A stretch of 64,000 bases of DNA from JAAYYY01 sp964579295 (GCA_964579295.1 CAZOGK010000003.1:153865-217864), one strand, 5' to 3'; shown: positions 52,570 to 62,852, counted from the first letter of the stretch. Program-made: numbers and translations. Notes: a model not told the origin generated them from the sequence alone.

Positions 52570-54664
52570 ATGGCAGCGCCTCCCGCCAGATCCGCCTGAT
52601 TTCCCTCTCGCCGGGCCGCTCCTGCAGCAGCCATCCCAGGAGCGTGGCGCACGCTGCGGTGAAGCCGGCGCTGTCGCTCTGGTCGATAGCCGCCGGTCGC
52701 TCCCAGGCGCGGCCCAGGCCTGCCTCGCGCGGCGCCAGCACCAGCACGGCATCATGCACCAGCGCCCGCCGGTTGGCAATGTGCAGCGACGTCTCGTTTT
52801 CCGCGTGTACCACATAGCGGTTCGTCAGGGCAAAGCCGGCGCGCTGCAGCGCCAGCGTGAGCGCCGCCCAGCCCTGGGGCTTCCAGTGGTGAAAGGTAAA
52901 GATGAGCCGTCCCTGCTCCGGTCGCAGCACCCGGCGCGCTTCGGCAAAGATTGCGCCGAGGACCGCGCCATATTGGCCGTTGCCGTTCGTGTGCGGATCG
53001 ACGGCCGAATGCTCCAGGTCGTAGTGCCACTGCGTGCCCTCCGGCAGGAGCTGCTGTAGCCAGACGCGGAAGAAGGCGGCCAGATCGCCATACTGCACGC
53101 TGTCGAAATAGGGTGGGTCGGTAATTACGAAGTCGACGCTGGCATCAGGCAGGTTGAGGGCGACGGCCGAGCCATGCTGCAGCAGGAAACGGCCGCCCCC
53201 GCCCAACTCGGCGGCGCTGGCGGCTTCGCGGCCAATCTCACGCTCGCCACGCACCGTCTGGAAGCGCGGGCCGCCACCATTGAGATGGCGCTCGCGCGGC
53301 GCCTCCGCCCAGCGCCGGGCACGCCGGATGCGGTCATGAAAGAGCTTCTGCAGTGTTCCCGACGCCTGCCCCGGATAAATGGGGTTGTTCTCCAGGGCCG
53401 TGTAGGGAAAGGAATAGGCGTGGTAAGAGAAGGTGTGGCGGATGGCCCCCGGTCGCTCCCCGCGGCGGGCGCCTTTGTAGCCGCACAGCATGGAGTTGAA
53501 CTCCAGAGACGTGGAGACAAGCAGGGCAAGGTTGAGGCGGACCAGAGGCTCGAACTGGGGTAAGGCGTCCCTGGCTGCGCGCAGGTAGAGGAGCTGGCGG
53601 CTGGAGAAGAGCTCCTGATAGCTGGCAACGCCGCGGCCGAGCAGGTCGCGCGACTTGGGGCCGCAGCCGACGGCGAAGGCATCTTCGCCATCTGCGAAGG
53701 CGGCGGCCCGGTGCGCATCGGCAGCGGCAAGCTGGGTCAGGTCGGCGGCCGTGGGGGCCGCAAAAAAGAGGCCGTGGCGCTCGCACTGGCCGGCGAGGGC
53801 CAGCGGCGTGTAGCGGGCATAGTAAGGCTGGTGTACCTCTTCGACGTAGGGCTCGCCGCAGACGGAGCATTGCTGGGCGCTCTTTTCCACCAGTGGCGGC
53901 AGCGGCGGATGGCCCCCCTGACCGCCGCAGGGACAGGGCTCGTTGGCCCGGCCGATGCGCCGGCAGGCGCCGCAAATGCGGATAGCGGCGCCGTCCTCCT
54001 CGTGGCGCAGGGTGGTGGAATCGACCACGAGCGCCGGCCCGCAGGCGCAGCGGCGCTGCGCGCCATAGAGCGTGAAGCGCAGGGGGACGGACGCGGCGCA
54101 GGTGGGGCAATGGGTCGTGAAGAGCGGAGCCAGCTCGGCATTGAGCGCCGCCATCAGGGCCGCGAACGCTTCTTCCAGGGCCGGCAGGGAAAGGGGCGAG
54201 AGAGTGGCCCGCGCCTGCAGCACGGGAATAGGGTCTATATCCACTCCGACCACGTCGGCGCCCAGGCGCAGCGCCTCGTGCAGGGTGGTGCCGCCGCCCA
54301 TCATCGGGTCGAGCACGACCTTACCTTCGAGCCCACCGGCCGCGTAATAGTCCTGTCGTTCCGGATCGGTGACAAGATGCTTGAGGATGAGGCGAAAGGT
54401 GCTGCCGCAGCGCCGGGCCCACCATTTGTGCATGTAGGTGTTGGGCCGGTAATGGTGCTTGTTGTAGCTCTCCAGACGGGCAATCTCGTTGGCGAAGGCC
54501 ACGTCAAAGCTATCGTCAATCGGCAACGGCGCAGCGGCCGGCGCATGATGGCCGGCAGCCAGGTCGGTTCGGTTGGGCACGTGGCTTGTCCTGACTCTGG
54601 ACAATGGCGCGCTGAGGACGGCCGGGAGAAGTGCGACCTGCCGCCGGCTCAGGGACGCGGCCAT
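52568..54664 (-). CDS. DNA methyltransferase (DUF1156-like), solitary
   Basis: This 698-residue protein has an N-terminal ESYNKHHYRPNTYMHKWWARR motif, as in DUF1156-type DNA methylases. Next is DPMMGGGTTLHEALRLGADVVGVDIDP (SAM site, motif I) with a zinc-ribbon-rich insert (CPTCAASV, CRRIGRANEPCPCG, CSVCGEPYV). The catalytic DPPYFDSVQYGDL (motif IV) is in the C-terminal third. Motif IV before motif I in space suggests an N4-cytosine or N6-adenine beta-class enzyme. No restriction nuclease or helicase gene is adjacent. ATG 54664 is used, with GTG 54580 (AGGA upstream) as a later option. Confidence 0.83.
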   Translation of the reverse strand: MAASLSRRQVALLPAVLSAPLSRVRTSHVPNRTDLAAGHHAPAAAPLPIDDSFDVAFANEIARLESYNKHHYRPNTYMHKWWARRCGSTFRLILKHLVTDPERQDYYAAGGLEGKVVLDPMMGGGTTLHEALRLGADVVGVDIDPIPVLQARATLSPLSLPALEEAFAALMAALNAELAPLFTTHCPTCAASVPLRFTLYGAQRRCACGPALVVDSTTLRHEEDGAAIRICGACRRIGRANEPCPCGGQGGHPPLPPLVEKSAQQCSVCGEPYVEEVHQPYYARYTPLALAGQCERHGLFFAAPTAADLTQLAAADAHRAAAFADGEDAFAVGCGPKSRDLLGRGVASYQELFSSRQLLYLRAARDALPQFEPLVRLNLALLVSTSLEFNSMLCGYKGARRGERPGAIRHTFSYHAYSFPYTALENNPIYPGQASGTLQKLFHDRIRRARRWAEAPRERHLNGGGPRFQTVRGEREIGREAASAAELGGGGRFLLQHGSAVALNLPDASVDFVITDPPYFDSVQYGDLAAFFRVWLQQLLPEGTQWHYDLEHSAVDPHTNGNGQYGAVLGAIFAEARRVLRPEQGRLIFTFHHWKPQGWAALTLALQRAGFALTNRYVVHAENETSLHIANRRALVHDAVLVLAPREAGLGRAWERPAAIDQSDSAGFTAACATLLGWLLQERPGEREIRRIWREALP

Positions 54665-54739
54665 TGCATGAGATGGGAAAATGCATGTCGATTGTTCCGC
54701 AGTTGGGCCGGCAGCGCAACCCCAATCGGGCGATTCTGC

Positions 54740-54745
54740 TATACT
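54740..54745 (+). promoter_or_regulatory. Extended -10 promoter of the moxR operon
   Basis: TGCTATACT (54737-54745) is an extended -10 element; the start near 54752 gives a leader of about 44 bases with CGGAGA before ATG 54796. Confidence 0.55.
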
Positions 54746-54795
54746 TGCCGGCGAGGGGACGGAGAGCGACTGGCTTGTCAACGACCGGAGACGCT

Positions 54796-55740
<945 letters not shown>

Positions 55741-55746
55741 CCGGCC

Positions 55747-57033
55747 ATGACCGAAGTCAGCCTGCTGGTCATTGTCTTCATCCTGGTCGCATTGCTGCTG
55801 CGGCTGGATTTCGTCTTCTACATCGTCTATGTCGTAGGGGGCATTTACCTTGCTTCGCGCTGGCTGTGGCCGCGCGCCTTTCGCAGGCTGAAAGTAGAGC
55901 GGCGCTTCGCCGACCACGCCTTCCTCGGCGAGCGCGTCCTGGTCACGCTGCGCCTGGAAAACCGCGGGCGCCTGCCTTTACCCTGGCTGCAGCTCAACGA
56001 GAGCGTGCCGCCCGAGCTGGCCAGCGGCGGCAGCCATGCCTTTGCCCTCTCCCTGCGCGCCCGCGAACGGCGCGAGCTGACCTACCACGTGCAGGCGACG
56101 CGGCGCGGCTACTACCGGCTGGGGCCGCTGTTTGTGCGCAGCGGCGATCTGTTCGGCTGGTCGGAAGAGCGCGCCGAAGCGGGCGCCGGCTACCTGACTG
56201 TCTACCCGCACATCATCCCATTGGCCCGCCTCGGGCTGCCGTCGCGGCTGCCCTATGGCACGATTGCCAGCCAGCAGCGGCTGTTCGAGGACCCGGCGCG
56301 GCCCACCGGCGTGCGCGAATACCAGAGCGGCGACAGCCTGCGCCGCATCAACTGGAAGGTAAGCGCCCATCACGACAACCTGGTTGTAAAAACGCTGCAG
56401 CCGGCCATTTCCCTGGATACCTTCATCCTCCTCAATCTTAACCAGGATGAGTACGACCGCGCGACGCGCTACAGCGCCCCCGAATGGGCCATCGAAGTCG
56501 CTGCCTCGCTGGCGGCCCACCTCGTCGAGCGTAAGCAGGCAGTTGGCCTGGCGACCAATGGCAGCGACCCGCTGTTGCAGCAGAGCCCGGCCGGGCCGGA
56601 CGCAAAGCTGCCCTTTGACGATGTGACCGGGCGGCTGCTGCTAGCGGACGATGGGGAAAGCGAGCGCTTTCTGCCGCTGCCCATCCTGCCGCGGCCGGGC
56701 CGGGCGCAACTCATGAAGCTGTTGGAGCTGCTGGCGCGCGTGGAAGCGCGCCCGACGGCGCCGTTTGCTGCCTGGGCAGCGCGGGCCACCCTGCACCTCG
56801 GCTGGGGCATTACCCTGCCGGTGATTACCCCGGAGCCGTCAGAGGAGACATACGCCGCCCTGCACCGGTTGGTGCGCAGCGGCTATAACCCGGCGCTGAT
56901 CGTGACCACTCCGAGCGCCCACTTCAGCCTGATCGCCGAGCGCGCCCGGCAGCTGGGCTTCAGCGCCTTTCACGTTAGCAGCCGCGCGGACCTGGCTGCC
57001 TGGCAGGAGCCGCACTTTCGGGGAGTGGGCTGA
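55747..57033 (+). CDS. DUF58-domain protein
   Basis: This 428-residue protein has two N-terminal hydrophobic segments (about 5-40), a beta-rich middle (RFADHAFLGERVLVTLRLENRG) and the DUF58 motif YQSGDSLRRINWKVSAHHDNLVVKTL (about 196-221), a metal-binding vWA-like fold. It lies 6 bases after moxR and 5 before the next gene, so translation is close-coupled. The family is known as a MoxR partner. Confidence 0.92.
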   Translation: MTEVSLLVIVFILVALLLRLDFVFYIVYVVGGIYLASRWLWPRAFRRLKVERRFADHAFLGERVLVTLRLENRGRLPLPWLQLNESVPPELASGGSHAFALSLRARERRELTYHVQATRRGYYRLGPLFVRSGDLFGWSEERAEAGAGYLTVYPHIIPLARLGLPSRLPYGTIASQQRLFEDPARPTGVREYQSGDSLRRINWKVSAHHDNLVVKTLQPAISLDTFILLNLNQDEYDRATRYSAPEWAIEVAASLAAHLVERKQAVGLATNGSDPLLQQSPAGPDAKLPFDDVTGRLLLADDGESERFLPLPILPRPGRAQLMKLLELLARVEARPTAPFAAWAARATLHLGWGITLPVITPEPSEETYAALHRLVRSGYNPALIVTTPSAHFSLIAERARQLGFSAFHVSSRADLAAWQEPHFRGVG

Positions 57034-57038
57034 CTGCC

Positions 57039-58748
57039 GTGGCCAGCCCTCCTCCGCCCTCACGCATCTACGCCGATCGAGCGCCGCTGCGGCCGCTGCT
57101 GCTGGCCGCGCTGGCGACTGCACTGGCGAGCGGCCTCATCGTCTTTATCAGCCTCCTGGCGCCAGACCCACATTGGCGCTGGCTCACGCCGGTAGCCGTG
57201 GCCGCCGCGCTCGAAGGGATCTACACGACACAGTGGTTAGACCATCCTGACCGGCGCTATCTCGGCCGCGGCAGCTACCGCGCCGCCGAGCTACTGGTCA
57301 TTGCCATCTTTCTGCGGCTGCTCACCTGGCTGCTGAGCGGTGGTCTCCCCGGGGCGGCTACCTGGCGCAGCTACCTGCTCTCGCCCCTCTCTATCCTGGA
57401 TGGTCTCTTCATCGGCTACCTCCTGGTCGCCGTCCTGGCCTGGGAGCGCGCTATCACCTGGAGCAGCCTGTTCCACAAGCTGCGGCTGAACGAGGCGGAA
57501 GTGGCCTATTACAGCCTGCCAACACGGCAGCAGATCGAGCGTCACGCGGACCGACCCATCGACCACTCGCGGCCGATGATCTTCGCCGGCTTCGTCAAGA
57601 GCTGGCTAAGCGGCGGCGCCTGGCTGGCATTGGCGACAGCGCTGACCAGCGTGGACGTGGTGGGCGTGGCGCGCGACGGGCTGACGGACCTGACCCGCCT
57701 CGGCCTGCACCCGCACATGTTCATTGCCCTGCTCGTCTACTTCCTGTTGGGACTCTGGCTGGTGAGTCAGGCCCGCCTGCTGATGATGCGCACCCGCTGG
57801 ACGGCCGACGGCGTCGCCATGACGGACGACATGGGCCATACCTGGAGCCGCAGCACACTCGTCCTCATCGCCCTGGTCGCTCTCGCGGCCGCCTTTCTAC
57901 CCATCGGCCGGACCTTTGCCCTGGCGGCCTTTCTGCAGCTCCTGGTGGACGCGGGACTGCTGATTATGCAGCTCGTCTTCCTGCTGCTGGCAGCCCTGAC
58001 GATCCTGCTGCTGGGCCTAATAGGCGCCGGGGCAGCGGAGCTGGTGGAACCGGAGCTGACGGTGACGCCCGGCCCCACGCCCCTGGCTACGCCGACCGCG
58101 CCGCTGGGCGAGACGCCGGCCCTGATCCTGGGCGGCCTCTTCTGGCTGCTGGTCGCCGCCGTCACGGTGCTGGCCCTGGCCTTCTTCCTGCGCGATCGTG
58201 GCGTGCGCATTGACTGGCCGCTGCTGCGCGGCTGGGTGGGCCGGCTTGCCGGCTGGCTGCGCGCCTTCTGGCGGCAGGGCGCCGCGCGTGCTGCGGCGCT
58301 GGGGTCAGCGCTGGGCGCGCGCCGCCAGGATGAGAGCGAAGCGGTCGCGGCGCCCCGTCGCGGCTGGCGCTTTCTACGCGTCAACGCCCTGCCGCCGCGC
58401 GAGCAGGTGCGCTACTTTTACCTCTCGACAGTGCGCCGCGCCGGCGAGCAGGGTGTGGCCCGCGCACCGGGCGAGACGCCGAGCGAATACGAAGCCGATT
58501 TGAAGTCAGGCTGGCCGGAGGCCGGCGTAGAGATTGAGAAGCTGACCGATGCCTTTCTCGAAGCGCGCTATAGTCGCCAGACCATCGAGGCGGGCGCGGT
58601 GAGCCCCCTGCGGGAAGTATGGCGGCGCGTGCGACGGGCGCTGCGGCGCCGGGGCCCGGAGCCAGGCTCAGGCGCGGTGGGTGGGCGTCAGCTCGGCGAG
58701 GAAGAAGATGATGCCGCCGACGAGGACGCCAAAGAGGACGAGCGGTAG
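57039..58748 (+). CDS. Multi-pass membrane protein with C-terminal DUF4129
   Basis: This 569-residue protein has about seven or eight membrane helices in residues 15-385, an exposed linker rich in Thr/Pro, and the C-terminal DUF4129 region (FYLSTVRRAGEQGVARAPGETPSEYEADLK...LTDAFLEARYSRQTIE). DUF4129 is the usual third member of MoxR/DUF58 operons, often fused to transglutaminase; no transglutaminase core is seen here. The start is GTG 57039 with GGGAG 13 bases upstream. Its last 81 bases overlap the convergent small membrane protein gene, and its acidic tail (GEEEDDAADEDAKEDE) is the antisense of that gene. Confidence 0.82.
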   Translation: MASPPPPSRIYADRAPLRPLLLAALATALASGLIVFISLLAPDPHWRWLTPVAVAAALEGIYTTQWLDHPDRRYLGRGSYRAAELLVIAIFLRLLTWLLSGGLPGAATWRSYLLSPLSILDGLFIGYLLVAVLAWERAITWSSLFHKLRLNEAEVAYYSLPTRQQIERHADRPIDHSRPMIFAGFVKSWLSGGAWLALATALTSVDVVGVARDGLTDLTRLGLHPHMFIALLVYFLLGLWLVSQARLLMMRTRWTADGVAMTDDMGHTWSRSTLVLIALVALAAAFLPIGRTFALAAFLQLLVDAGLLIMQLVFLLLAALTILLLGLIGAGAAELVEPELTVTPGPTPLATPTAPLGETPALILGGLFWLLVAAVTVLALAFFLRDRGVRIDWPLLRGWVGRLAGWLRAFWRQGAARAAALGSALGARRQDESEAVAAPRRGWRFLRVNALPPREQVRYFYLSTVRRAGEQGVARAPGETPSEYEADLKSGWPEAGVEIEKLTDAFLEARYSRQTIEAGAVSPLREVWRRVRRALRRRGPEPGSGAVGGRQLGEEEDDAADEDAKEDER

Positions 58749-59180
58749 CTGCGGCGCGTTGATCAATCGCAGCGCCCCCCAGGCGACAAAGCCAGCCACC
58801 AACCCCAGCAGCACCCCCAGCAAGGCGCCCTTGAGCGCCCGTCCCGGCGCCAGCGCCATGAACATGAAGAGGCCGCCGGCAATGGCCCCCTGAATCACAC
58901 GCACCATCGCCGTCCAGAAGGTTCCTCCCTCCCTGTACAGCATTTGCTTGGCCTCAACATCAAGCCCGCGGTTGCGCCAGTCGATCAGGTCGCCCAGAGA
59001 AAACGCCTGGAGGAGAAACATAAGGAGCCCGCCGGCGAGGACGCCGATGATAATCAGGTTGAGCCGGTCGTCCGCCTCGTCGACGGTAAAGAGGACGATG
59101 CCGCCCACGACACCCAGCAGAGCGCCCACGGTAAGCGCCTGCGTCAAAACACCCTGATAAGAACCGAGTAAGACCTCCAT
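58668..59180 (-). CDS. Small membrane protein, unknown function
   Basis: This 170-residue protein has four or five Gly-rich hydrophobic helices (about 18-33, 44-62, 95-112, 119-140, 146-164). One charged loop with DLIDWRNRGLDVEAKQML lies between. ATG 59180 is chosen because GAGAGG lies 5 bases upstream; codon 1 of the longer frame is TTG. Its 3' end overlaps the DUF4129 gene by 81 bases on the other strand. TACAAT (59208-59213) is its -10 candidate. I do not recognise the family. Confidence 0.75.
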   Translation of the reverse strand: MEVLLGSYQGVLTQALTVGALLGVVGGIVLFTVDEADDRLNLIIIGVLAGGLLMFLLQAFSLGDLIDWRNRGLDVEAKQMLYREGGTFWTAMVRVIQGAIAGGLFMFMALAPGRALKGALLGVLLGLVAGFVAWGALRLINAPQLPLVLFGVLVGGIIFFLAELTPTHRA

Positions 59181-59207
59181 AGCCAACCTCTCCCATATTT
59201 GTGCCGC

Positions 59208-59236
59208 ATTGTATCATAGCCACAAGCGGCGCGAAA
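59208..59236 (-). promoter_or_regulatory. Promoter of the small membrane protein gene
   Basis: On the minus strand TTTCGC (59231-59236) and TACAAT (59208-59213) are spaced by 17 bases. The start near 59201 leaves a 21-base leader with GAGAGG before the ATG. Confidence 0.5.
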
Positions 59237-59292
59237 TAGTGCTGCAGTGTGACTGTAGCCCGGCAAAGCTCTCACCGCAAAGGGTGTTGTGA

Positions 59293-59298
59293 TACAAT
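59293..59298 (+). promoter_or_regulatory. Extended -10 promoter of the formiminotransferase gene
   Basis: TGATACAAT (59290-59298) is an extended -10; the start near 59305 gives a 49-base leader with AAGGAG before the ATG at 59354. Confidence 0.5.
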
Positions 59299-59353
59299 CG
59301 GGCCGGCGCCCGCGGGCTGCCAATAGAATGTGTCACAAAGGAGTCAGCCATTC

Positions 59354-60883
59354 ATGCAACCCCTGGTCGAGTGTGTTCCTAACTTCAGCGACGGGCGGCG
59401 CCCGGAAGTCTACACCGCGATTGCCGAGGCTATTCGCGGCGTACGCGGCACGCGTGTGCTCAATGTCAGCGCCGATCCGGACCACAACCGCAGCGTCATC
59501 ACCTTTGCTGGCGCGCCGGAGGCCGTCTTAGAAGGGGCCTTTCAGGCGATTGCCGCCGCCGCGCAGCTGATTAACATGGACGAACACCAGGGAGAGCACC
59601 CGCGCATCGGCGCCACCGACGTCTGCCCGTTTGTGCCGGTGAAGGACATCACGCTGGAGGAGTGCGCTGAGCTGGCGCGCCGGCTGGGTAAGCGCGTCGG
59701 CGAGGAGCTGGACATCCCGGTCTATCTCTATGGGGCGGCGGCCACGCGGCCTGAGCGTGAGAAGCTGGCAAATATCCGCCGCGGCGAGTACGAAAAGTGG
59801 CGCGAAGAGGTCGGCCACAATCCAGAGCGCACGCCTGATTTTGGCCCGGCCGAGCCGCGGACGACAGGGGCGACCGTTATCGGCGCCCGCCCCTTCCTCA
59901 TTGCCTACAATATCTACCTGAACAGCAACGACGTCGCCGTTGCCAGGGAGATCGCCCGCGCCGTGCGCGCCAGCAGCGGCGGCCTGCAGAACGTACAGGC
60001 CATGGGCTTTCTTGTCGAGGGGCAGGCTCAGGTCAGCATGAACCTGCTCGACGTGGAGAAGACGCCGGTGAACCGCGTGCAGGAGCTGGTGCGCCGTGAA
60101 GCGGCCCGCTTCGGCCTGACCATCAGCCGCGCCGAGCTGGTGGGCCTGATACCGCAGCGCGCCCTGCTCGATAGCGCCCGCTGGTACCTGCAGCTGGGCG
60201 AGCTGCCGGACGAACAGGTTTTCGAGCTGCGGCTGGCCGAGGTTGAGGCTGAAGAGCGACAGGGGGTCGGCGGGATGATGCCCCATGAATTCCTGGACGC
60301 GACGGCGGCCGGCACGCCGACGCCTGGCGGCGGCGCGGTTGCCGCGCTGGCCGGGGCGCTGGGGACGGCTCTGGCAGAGATGGTCGCGAATCTCACGGCC
60401 GGCCGCAAGAAGTACGCCGGCGTGGCCGAGGAAGCCGCGCGCGTGCAGCAGGAGGCCGGGCGGCTGCGCCAGGAGCTGCTCGACGCAGCGGCGGCAGACG
60501 CGGCAGCCTTTAACGACCTGCTGGCCGTCTTCCGTGACCAGTCGCTGGAAGGAGAGGCCCGCGCCGCAGCCGTCGCGGAGAAAACGATTGTCGCCGCCGA
60601 AGTGCCGCTGCAGGTGGCGCGGCTGGCCCGCGACGTAGCGCTGCTGGCCCAGAGCATGGCGAGCAGCGGCAACGCCAACGCCGTGACAGACGCCACCTCC
60701 GGTGGTATTATGGCCCGCGCTGCCGCCGAAATAGCGGCATTAAATGTTAAGATTAACGGCGTTGGGCTCCAGGACCAGGCGCTCGTCCAGCGCTGGAATG
60801 AAGAGGTCGATAGCCTCATCGCCGACGTGAACGGCATCGTCGAGGAGACGATTGCCACGGCCGCCAGCCGGGGCGGATTTTAG
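59354..60883 (+). CDS. Glutamate formimidoyltransferase / formimidoyl-THF cyclodeaminase fusion
   Basis: This 509-residue bifunctional protein moves the formimino group from formiminoglutamate to tetrahydrofolate and then releases ammonia, in histidine breakdown. The N-terminal domain (about 1-300) shows LVECVPNFSDGRR, DPDHNRSVIT, DEHQGEHPRIGATDVCPFVP and NLLDVEKTPV. The C-terminal cyclodeaminase (about 310-509) shows LDATAAGTPTPGGGAVAALAGAL and SSGNANAVTDATSGGIMA. ATG 59354 is used; AAGGAG lies 12 bases upstream. No other histidine-degradation gene is in the window. Confidence 0.94.
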   Translation: MQPLVECVPNFSDGRRPEVYTAIAEAIRGVRGTRVLNVSADPDHNRSVITFAGAPEAVLEGAFQAIAAAAQLINMDEHQGEHPRIGATDVCPFVPVKDITLEECAELARRLGKRVGEELDIPVYLYGAAATRPEREKLANIRRGEYEKWREEVGHNPERTPDFGPAEPRTTGATVIGARPFLIAYNIYLNSNDVAVAREIARAVRASSGGLQNVQAMGFLVEGQAQVSMNLLDVEKTPVNRVQELVRREAARFGLTISRAELVGLIPQRALLDSARWYLQLGELPDEQVFELRLAEVEAEERQGVGGMMPHEFLDATAAGTPTPGGGAVAALAGALGTALAEMVANLTAGRKKYAGVAEEAARVQQEAGRLRQELLDAAAADAAAFNDLLAVFRDQSLEGEARAAAVAEKTIVAAEVPLQVARLARDVALLAQSMASSGNANAVTDATSGGIMARAAAEIAALNVKINGVGLQDQALVQRWNEEVDSLIADVNGIVEETIATAASRGGF

Positions 60884-60906
60884 CAGGAGCTAACCGAGGA
60901 ATCAGC

Positions 60907-62031
60907 GTGTCATCTTCGTCGGCGGCTGGGTGGGACCGGCTGGGAGCTAGGTTGCTTCTCATGCTGCTCGGGCTGGCGTTACTGGCCTTATCTGCCTGCC
61001 AGCTGCCGGCCGGCGCAGCCGCGCCTCCCACTGCGTCCCTGCCGGCGACGGCGGCGGCGACAATGACCAGCCCGACGAGCCCGCCGCCGTTGGTAGTGGC
61101 CGACGCACCCATGGCGACCGCTCTACCCTCATTTGCGCTGCTGCCAACCTCCACGGCAACTCCGCCGCCACCCACGATGAGTGACCTGAGCGTGACGATC
61201 TCGGCAACAGCGGAGATAACGGGAACGCCGGGAGCGTCTCCCACGGCCGGGCCAACCTTTACGCCGCCGCCGCCCCCAGGCGACGGGCCGGACCATCTCT
61301 GGTTCCGCCGCCCGGTAAACGAGGGAGTGACCTGGACCGACAAGCATTACCCCTATGGCAGCACCCGCGGCGGCACGCTGCGCATCCACCACGGCGTCGA
61401 GTTCAACGTCGGCTACAACACACCCATCGTGGCTGTCGCCGCCGGCACGGTGCGCGTGGCGGGAGACGACAGCGCCGTCGCCTACGGGCCGCACACCAAC
61501 TTCTACGGCAACCTGGTCATCATCGAGCACGACTACCTGGCGGGCGGGCTACCGCTGTTCAGCCTGTATGGCCACCTCAACGAGCTTCTCGTGGCCGAGG
61601 GTCAGCGCGTGGAGAGCGGCACGCTCATTGGTCTCTCCGGGGCAACCGGCGTGGCCGATGGGCCGCACGTCCATCTGGAAGTGCGCGTCGGCGCCAACAG
61701 CTACGACAACACGCGCAACCCGCTCCTCTGGCTTTTCCCGTTCCCCGATCGCGGGGTCATCGCCGGCCGCGTTACCTTTGCCAGCGGCGAGCCTGCCCCT
61801 GAGGCGGGCGTCTCCATTCGCCGCGTCGACGGCCCTAACCCGTATCAGGCCAGCACGACTTATGCCGGCGCCAGCGTCAACCCCGACCCGCACTGGCAGG
61901 AGAACTTCGTGCTCGACGACGTGACGGCCGGCTACTATGAGGTGATCGTCAACAGCGGGGAGAAACCCATTAAGGTTGAGACCTGGGTCTACCCCTATAA
62001 GACCAGTTTTGTAGAGATTGTGCTGCCATAA
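60907..62031 (+). CDS. M23 (LytM-like) peptidase lipoprotein
   Basis: This 374-residue protein has a signal peptide with lipobox LLALSAC (cysteine near 31), a Thr/Pro/Ala-rich linker to about 125, and an M23 domain (about 135-275). Zinc-site marks are RIHHGVEFNV, YGHLNEL and GPHVHLEVR. The first motif has Glu where M23 peptidases usually have Asp (HxxxD). A beta-sandwich domain (about 285-374; GRVTFASGEPAPEAGVSIRR) closes the protein. It should cut peptidoglycan cross-bridges outside the membrane. GTG 60907 follows GAGGAA by 6 bases. It follows the formiminotransferase gene by 23 bases. Confidence 0.88.
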   Translation: MSSSSAAGWDRLGARLLLMLLGLALLALSACQLPAGAAAPPTASLPATAAATMTSPTSPPPLVVADAPMATALPSFALLPTSTATPPPPTMSDLSVTISATAEITGTPGASPTAGPTFTPPPPPGDGPDHLWFRRPVNEGVTWTDKHYPYGSTRGGTLRIHHGVEFNVGYNTPIVAVAAGTVRVAGDDSAVAYGPHTNFYGNLVIIEHDYLAGGLPLFSLYGHLNELLVAEGQRVESGTLIGLSGATGVADGPHVHLEVRVGANSYDNTRNPLLWLFPFPDRGVIAGRVTFASGEPAPEAGVSIRRVDGPNPYQASTTYAGASVNPDPHWQENFVLDDVTAGYYEVIVNSGEKPIKVETWVYPYKTSFVEIVLP

Positions 62032-62060
62032 CGGCTCCCCTGACGCCGAAGCGGAATAAG

Positions 62061-62852
62061 TCAGCGGCGCCGCCTCAGCCGGCGCCGCGCCCGATCCCAC
62101 AACTTGTACCCATAGGCCCGCACTGGATGGGTCCACTCGCCCACGGGCACACCGCCCTGCAGAGCGCGCAGAAGCTCTTCCGGCGTGGTCACAGGCTGCC
62201 TGGGCGCCTCTACCCACGCCTCGCCGATGTCCGCCAGCGTGTGTGAATCGGAGCCGGCGCTCATCAGCTTGCCATGCTCCTCGGCCCAGCTCACCGCGAC
62301 CCGGTTCCAGGTGGGGCGGGAGATGCGGGCGTTGAATGTCTCCACGATGTGAATGGAGCCGGCGACGCGCTCGCGGGCGACGTCGCTCAGCCTGAAGCGC
62401 TTCAACGGGTCAAAGCCATGCGGCAGGAGTACCAGGCCGCCCTGGTCCAGGATGCGCTCAACCGTCTCTTCTGGCGTCAGGCCGGCGTCAATCTTCTCCT
62501 GGAGAAAGAGGCCGATAATCTCCCCTTCGCGGGTGCTCACTTCTTCGCCGACGATAATCGTCAGCGGCAGCTGCTCGGCGGCTACCAGATCGCGCAGCTG
62601 CAGCGCGCCCCAGATCTCGTTGTGGTCGGTGATAGCCTGGACGCGGATTGCACGCTCCAGGCAGCGGGCCGGCATCTGAGCAATGGGCGTGATGCAATCA
62701 GCCGAGGCCTCGCTGTGACAGTGCAGGTCCATCTTCATCAGCCCCGGCTCCGGGCTGTCCTGCCCGGTCAGGACGGCGCCCTGCGCGGCGATTTCGCGCT
62801 CTGCTTCCGGGTCGAGCCCGGCCTGCTGTGCGGCCGCTTCCCTATCGACCAT
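62061..62852 (-). CDS. PHP-domain phosphoesterase
   Basis: This 263-residue protein has the PHP metal motifs KMDLHCHSEASADC, ITDHNEIWG, VGEEVSTREGEIIG, LPHGFDPLK and SAGSDSHTLADIG. Such enzymes hydrolyse phosphate esters or nucleotides with a tri-metal site; some act on 3'-phosphoadenylate or RNA ends. The C-terminus is basic (RRRLRRRR). ATG 62852 is preferred over the GTG at 62858 because GGGGTGG lies just upstream. It follows the lipid kinase gene by 15 bases on the same strand. Confidence 0.85.
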   Translation of the reverse strand: MVDREAAAQQAGLDPEAEREIAAQGAVLTGQDSPEPGLMKMDLHCHSEASADCITPIAQMPARCLERAIRVQAITDHNEIWGALQLRDLVAAEQLPLTIIVGEEVSTREGEIIGLFLQEKIDAGLTPEETVERILDQGGLVLLPHGFDPLKRFRLSDVARERVAGSIHIVETFNARISRPTWNRVAVSWAEEHGKLMSAGSDSHTLADIGEAWVEAPRQPVTTPEELLRALQGGVPVGEWTHPVRAYGYKLWDRARRRLRRRR

